From: Marinicella gelatinilytica
GTDB taxonomy: Bacteria > Pseudomonadota > Gammaproteobacteria > Xanthomonadales > Marinicellaceae
DNA: 64,000 nt
Direction of reading: 5' to 3'
NCBI RefSeq assembly: GCF_026410405.1
Contig: NZ_JAPMLN010000004.1
Span: 62,001 to 126,000, forward strand
Shown: in pieces, positions 60,575 to 64,000 of the stretch
Numbering within the stretch: position 1 is the first letter of the stretch
Layout of the letters: the number at the start of each line of letters is the position of its first letter
The notes under the pieces: generated by a model
Database searches by the model: none
Told to the model about the DNA's origin: nothing
What the model saw: only the letters and a program-made list of their open reading frames with translations
Program-made: the position numbers and the translations under genes

Positions 60575-61663
60575 TCAAAAATAATCATCGGTACCGGAGT
60601 CATCTTCGCTGGAGAGGTTGATGCGGACTTCGAGGCCTTGGCGGGAGTCGGCGTTGCCGAGGGCTTCTTCGAGGGTGATGATGCCTTCTTTGTACATGTT
60701 ATAAAGTGCCTGGTCGAAGGTTTGCATGCCATCTTCGAGGGATTTGTCCATGGCGCTTTTGAGTTCGTTGATTTCGCCGCGGCGGATAATTTCTCGGATT
60801 TGCGGGGTGTTGTAGAGCACTTCGCAGGCAGGTCGGCGTTTACCATTGACGTCGATGACTAAACGCTGTGAGATAACCGCTTTGAGGTTAAGGGCGAGGT
60901 TCATCAGGACGTTATTATGCATTTCGCTGGGGAAGAAGTTCAGCACCCGTTCCATGGCTTGGTCGGAGTTGTTGGCGTGTAGTGTGGCCATGCATAAATG
61001 TCCGGTTTCCGCAAAGGATACCGCGGCTTCCATGGTTTCGGCGTTGTTAATTTCACCAATCAAAATTAAATCAGGGGCTTCGCGCAGGGCGTTTCTCAAG
61101 GCCGGCTCATATCCTAAGGTATCAATGCCAATTTCGCGTTGGTTTATCACTGATTTTTTGTGTCGGTGAACATATTCAATGGGGTCTTCGACAGTTAAAA
61201 TATGGCCGGTCTGGTTACTGTTACGGTAATCAATCATAGAGGCCATGGTGGTGGATTTTCCCGAGCCGGTGGCACCAACCACTAAAATCAGACCGCGTTT
61301 TTCCATGATTAAGTCATACAAATGCGACGGCATGTTCAGGTCTTCTAATTTAGGTATTTCGCTTTTAATGGTTCGAATCACCATACTGACTTCACCACGT
61401 TGTCGAAACACGTTCACCCGATAGCGACCAACGCCTTTAATTGAGACCGCCAGGTTACATTCTAAGGTTTCTTCAAATTCTTTTTGTTGTCGCTCATTCA
61501 TAAGCGAGTAGGCAATTTTTTCGACAATGCCCGGTGGTAAGCCGGTACTGCTCATGGCTTCTAAAACGCCTTCGATTTTAACGTTAATGGGTGCGCCGGT
61601 GGTCAAATATAAATCTGATCCGTCCCGTTCGCGCATGGTTTTCAGAAAATGTGTTAAGTCCAT
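60575..61663 (-). CDS. pilU: Type IV pilus retraction ATPase PilU
   Basis: The 362-residue protein is a PilT-type secretion ATPase: Walker A GATGSGKSTTMAS near 130, the Asp box ILTVEDPIEYVH, Walker B-like DLILIGEINNAETM and the His box TGHLCMATLHANN. The ending with an acidic tail and the GEINNAETMEAAVSFAETGH form fit PilU better than PilT. PilU assists PilT in retracting pili. The pilT gene is not in the window. It lies 10 kb from pilA. Confidence 0.93.
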   Translation of the reverse strand: MDLTHFLKTMRERDGSDLYLTTGAPINVKIEGVLEAMSSTGLPPGIVEKIAYSLMNERQQKEFEETLECNLAVSIKGVGRYRVNVFRQRGEVSMVIRTIKSEIPKLEDLNMPSHLYDLIMEKRGLILVVGATGSGKSTTMASMIDYRNSNQTGHILTVEDPIEYVHRHKKSVINQREIGIDTLGYEPALRNALREAPDLILIGEINNAETMEAAVSFAETGHLCMATLHANNSDQAMERVLNFFPSEMHNNVLMNLALNLKAVISQRLVIDVNGKRRPACEVLYNTPQIREIIRRGEINELKSAMDKSLEDGMQTFDQALYNMYKEGIITLEEALGNADSRQGLEVRINLSSEDDSGTDDYF

Positions 61664-61742
61664 AATCTCCTCGTCTTTTGATTGGCTGCGCCAATTTAAT
61701 GTGCGTTATCTTATCATCTTTTTATGGCCAAACATGGGTGAC

Positions 61743-62204
61743 TTAATTAATGCTGTTTTCAGGGTGACAAATTCTGTCCAATTGGGTTTTGTTGAACCCC
61801 AATTGCTCACCGGCCTGAAAAAATGTTTGGGTTTCCAGCAAATGAATTTCACCATCAGCTGAGGCAATCTGCCATAACTGCACCATTAATGCGTGTTTGT
61901 CGTTGCGGTTCAAATAACGGTTAATGATTTCGGTTTGGGGTTTTAATGTGACCGATACTTGCGCAGTGATGTTGGCATGGGCTAAATAGTGATTGGCCTT
62001 AGCTCGGCTGAGGTTTAATTGCTTGGTTAGATGTTCGTTAAGTACCAGTTTTTCGATGTACAGCTCCACATAATCGGCCTTGACCATTTCTGTTAACAGG
62101 CAGATGATGGCTTGGTTGAGTTGGTCTTTTTGTTCATCGTTCAAATCATCTTTTGAACTTTTTGGTTCAAAAAAAGACTTAATTGAATTCAATATATTGA
62201 CCAT
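61743..62204 (-). CDS. TerB-like domain protein
   Basis: The 153-residue protein is all-helical. QAIICLLTEMVKADYVELYI and LMVQLWQIASADGEIHLLE carry the two acidic-pair helices (AD-x-x-x, ADGEI-x-x-x-E) of TerB-type metal-binding domains. The ATG at 62204 gives a compact start; a longer frame begins at 62252. Function unknown, often envelope-stress related. It is divergent from the MltD-like gene. Confidence 0.78.
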   Translation of the reverse strand: MVNILNSIKSFFEPKSSKDDLNDEQKDQLNQAIICLLTEMVKADYVELYIEKLVLNEHLTKQLNLSRAKANHYLAHANITAQVSVTLKPQTEIINRYLNRNDKHALMVQLWQIASADGEIHLLETQTFFQAGEQLGFNKTQLDRICHPENSIN

Positions 62205-62270
62205 AGAATGGTTGATGCTGACGTCAAAATACTGATAATACACAATACTCACTTAACTGCAAACAGATTT

Positions 62271-63536
62271 ATGCGTCTTATTCTATTCTTTGTGACTTTA
62301 TTCGTTTTTAACGGTTGCCAACAACATAATATTAAAAAAGAGGTGCAACCATCGGTATCCGAAACTTCTTTACCGGCATTGATTTCAGCCATCGAACAAT
62401 GTCAAAAGAACCCCACTTGCGAAGAAGCCTTAAATGCGTATTTTAAACAGTTTGAAGAAACCACCCAAACTGAAGAAATGATTGCCGATCAAGCCAATCT
62501 GGAGCCAACCAGTCAACAACCACTGGATGTCACCACATTGAACCAACCGATGTTGGCCAATCAGCGCATACAAGCGGCATTAAACGAATGGCTGACCTGG
62601 AAGCGGCCGATTTTGTTGGAAACCTGGAATAATTATCAGTTTTTAAAACGCTATATTTTGCCACCATTTACAGAAAAGAATATTCCCGAGCATTTTATGC
62701 TGGCTCTGATTGCTCAGGAAAGCGGTGGTCGGGTGCACTCCATGTCCTCAGCCGGTGCCAGTGGTTTATTCCAGTTTATGCCGGCCACGGCACAACGTTT
62801 TGGCGTGGTGGGCACTTTGGGCGATTACGATGCCCGTTATCATCCCAAAACAGCCGCTCAGGGTGCAGCGGATTATATCCAGGAACAACGTGAACTTTAT
62901 GGTGATGATTACGCCAAAATTTTGGCTGCTTATAATGCCGGTGAAAATCGTTTTAGACGCCTCAATAATAAACACAATAACCAAGCCATCTGGCAGTCTG
63001 ATTTTTATTATGATTTGCCACGGGAAACCCGCGGTTACATTGCCAGCGTATTATCGGCGATGTTGATTTTTTCTAACCCCGATGATTTTAATGTTGAACT
63101 AACACCTCTGGACGGTCGCACTGCAGTTATCAAAGCCCATAATGACGTGTCTCTGAGTGAACTGGCGGTATGCTTTGGTCAATATAACCATCAAATGGGT
63201 TGGTATCGCACCTTACGCAACTTAAACCCAACCGTTAAAGCCAAACGGGTAATCAGCCAGGGTTCGCCGATTGTGGTGCCGGAATTATTAAAGCCGATAT
63301 ATGAAGAACAATGTCAGGACACGGCATTAATGGCTTTGGCTAAAAAAATCCACGATGCAGATTTTCCTGAGCGCCCTGCTTTCACCTACTACCGCATAAA
63401 AAAAGGTGACTCATTAAGCACCATCAGCCGTCAATTCAGCTGCTCCAGTAAAACTGAAATTGCCCGTTTGAACAACATTAAACCACCCCGTTATTTAATT
63501 AATGCCGGTAAAAGGCTCAAAGTACCACAATGCTAA
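62271..63536 (+). CDS. mltD: Membrane-bound lytic transglycosylase (MltD-like) with LysM
   Basis: The 421-residue protein has a lipoprotein signal with lipobox VFNGC, a family 1 transglycosylase domain (catalytic Glu in LALIAQESGGRVHS, then SSAGASGLFQFMPATAQ and AAYNAGENR), and a C-terminal LysM motif (YRIKKGDSLSTISRQFSC, INAGKRLKVPQC). One LysM is clear, and a weaker one near 295-345. It cleaves peptidoglycan in the periplasm. The ATG at 62271 starts the signal peptide. Confidence 0.93.
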   Translation: MRLILFFVTLFVFNGCQQHNIKKEVQPSVSETSLPALISAIEQCQKNPTCEEALNAYFKQFEETTQTEEMIADQANLEPTSQQPLDVTTLNQPMLANQRIQAALNEWLTWKRPILLETWNNYQFLKRYILPPFTEKNIPEHFMLALIAQESGGRVHSMSSAGASGLFQFMPATAQRFGVVGTLGDYDARYHPKTAAQGAADYIQEQRELYGDDYAKILAAYNAGENRFRRLNNKHNNQAIWQSDFYYDLPRETRGYIASVLSAMLIFSNPDDFNVELTPLDGRTAVIKAHNDVSLSELAVCFGQYNHQMGWYRTLRNLNPTVKAKRVISQGSPIVVPELLKPIYEEQCQDTALMALAKKIHDADFPERPAFTYYRIKKGDSLSTISRQFSCSSKTEIARLNNIKPPRYLINAGKRLKVPQC

Positions 63537-64000
63537 CCGGCACCGCTAAGCACCGGATGTTCTGGGGACTGCTGGTCTCCATAATGATTCTTCAGGTGTT
63601 ATTGGCGGTGCAGACTGAATTATTTGGTGACGAGGCTTTTTATTGGCTTGAAAGCCGTTTCCCGCAATGGTCATACAGCGAAGTACCCGGATTTGTGCCT
63701 TGGCTCAATGCCTTGAGCAGTGCGGTATTACCGCAGCATCCATTTTTTCTGCGATTACCTTATTTATTGGCTTGTTGGTCATTACCCTGGCTTGCGTTTA
63801 ACTTGGTCAAACAAATCAGTCAATCACAAAGAGCGGCGCAACAAGCGGCGTTAATGACTTTAATTTTACCGCTGATCGGTTTAATGGGGATGTTGGCCAT
63901 TGCTGATATTTGGTTGGTTTTTTTCACAGTGTTGGCGGTATTTTTCTTGATTCGACTGATGCACAGCTCGCGTGGTTTGGATGCGTTTTACTTAGGGCTG
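63530..64000 (+). CDS. GT39/ArnT-like membrane glycosyltransferase, 5' part only
   Basis: A frame opening at 63530 (overlapping the mltD end by 7 bp) stays open to the window end (157 codons). It has a first membrane helix (about 10-27), then TELFGDEAFYWLESR, the acidic loop motif of ArnT/PMT-type enzymes that take a sugar from a polyprenyl donor, and further helices. The substrate is unknown. The rest lies beyond the window. Confidence 0.82.
   Translation, partial: MLTGTAKHRMFWGLLVSIMILQVLLAVQTELFGDEAFYWLESRFPQWSYSEVPGFVPWLNALSSAVLPQHPFFLRLPYLLACWSLPWLAFNLVKQISQSQRAAQQAALMTLILPLIGLMGMLAIADIWLVFFTVLAVFFLIRLMHSSRGLDAFYLGL

Overview
The window looks like a chromosomal segment of a moderately AT-rich gammaproteobacterium related to the Xanthomonadales/Marinicella side of the class. 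This rests on gene content and order, not on any search. The clues are a fused aspartokinase/diaminopimelate decarboxylase, a MetX-family acyltransferase that reads like the serine O-succinyltransferase type, and the gammaproteobacterial order lolB-ispE-tRNA(Gln)-prs-rplY-pth. Type IV pilus genes (pilA, pilU) and lipoproteins with clear lipoboxes show a Gram-negative cell.

From 1 to about 35 kb most genes are housekeeping: a GntR/ABC exporter operon with its own operator, metX, the lolB-to-pth run, a LonB-like protease, lysAC, glnD-map, hemB-aroE, sfsA, nth, rluA-type synthase, ylqF and htpG. Two surface-glycan blocks interrupt this. At 19.8-25.3 kb six tightly packed genes resemble the complete mycobacterial route to polyprenyl-phosphate-D-arabinofuranose (UbiA-type phosphoribosyltransferase, GtrA, DprE1-like oxidase, DprE2-like reductase, a large membrane protein, a HAD phosphatase). 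At 26.7-31.3 kb there are three sulfotransferase-like genes and a GT4 glycosyltransferase.

From 35 to 42.3 kb the DNA is accessory. Palindromic dispersed repeats surround a one-domain GIY-YIG nuclease gene. A run of toxin-antitoxin units follows (six complete pairs and one orphan antitoxin), several with a readable promoter and a separate palindromic operator. One pair is split by a short non-coding element with terminal inverted repeats. A solo copy of that terminal sequence lies at 14.5 kb.

From 42.3 to 60.5 kb the DNA is AT-rich and devoted to the cell surface: wecE, a flippase-like membrane protein, wecF and a VioB-like acetyltransferase (4-acetamido-4,6-dideoxyhexose synthesis and transfer); a GT2 enzyme and a TPR-bearing GT-C membrane protein beside pilA; two more long sulfotransferases; a Wzm/Wzt exporter; a second copy of the large membrane protein from the arabinose block; a GT2 and a methyltransferase. 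Decayed IS3 and IS66 pieces mark past insertions. From 60.5 kb core genes return: pilU, a TerB-like protein, an MltD-like lytic transglycosylase and the start of a GT39-like membrane glycosyltransferase.

The most interesting idea is that the arabinofuranose donor pathway, the duplicated GT-C proteins, the pilA-linked GT-C protein and the five sulfotransferases act on a decorated surface glycan or pilin. This is inference; each gene call stands on its own sequence evidence.
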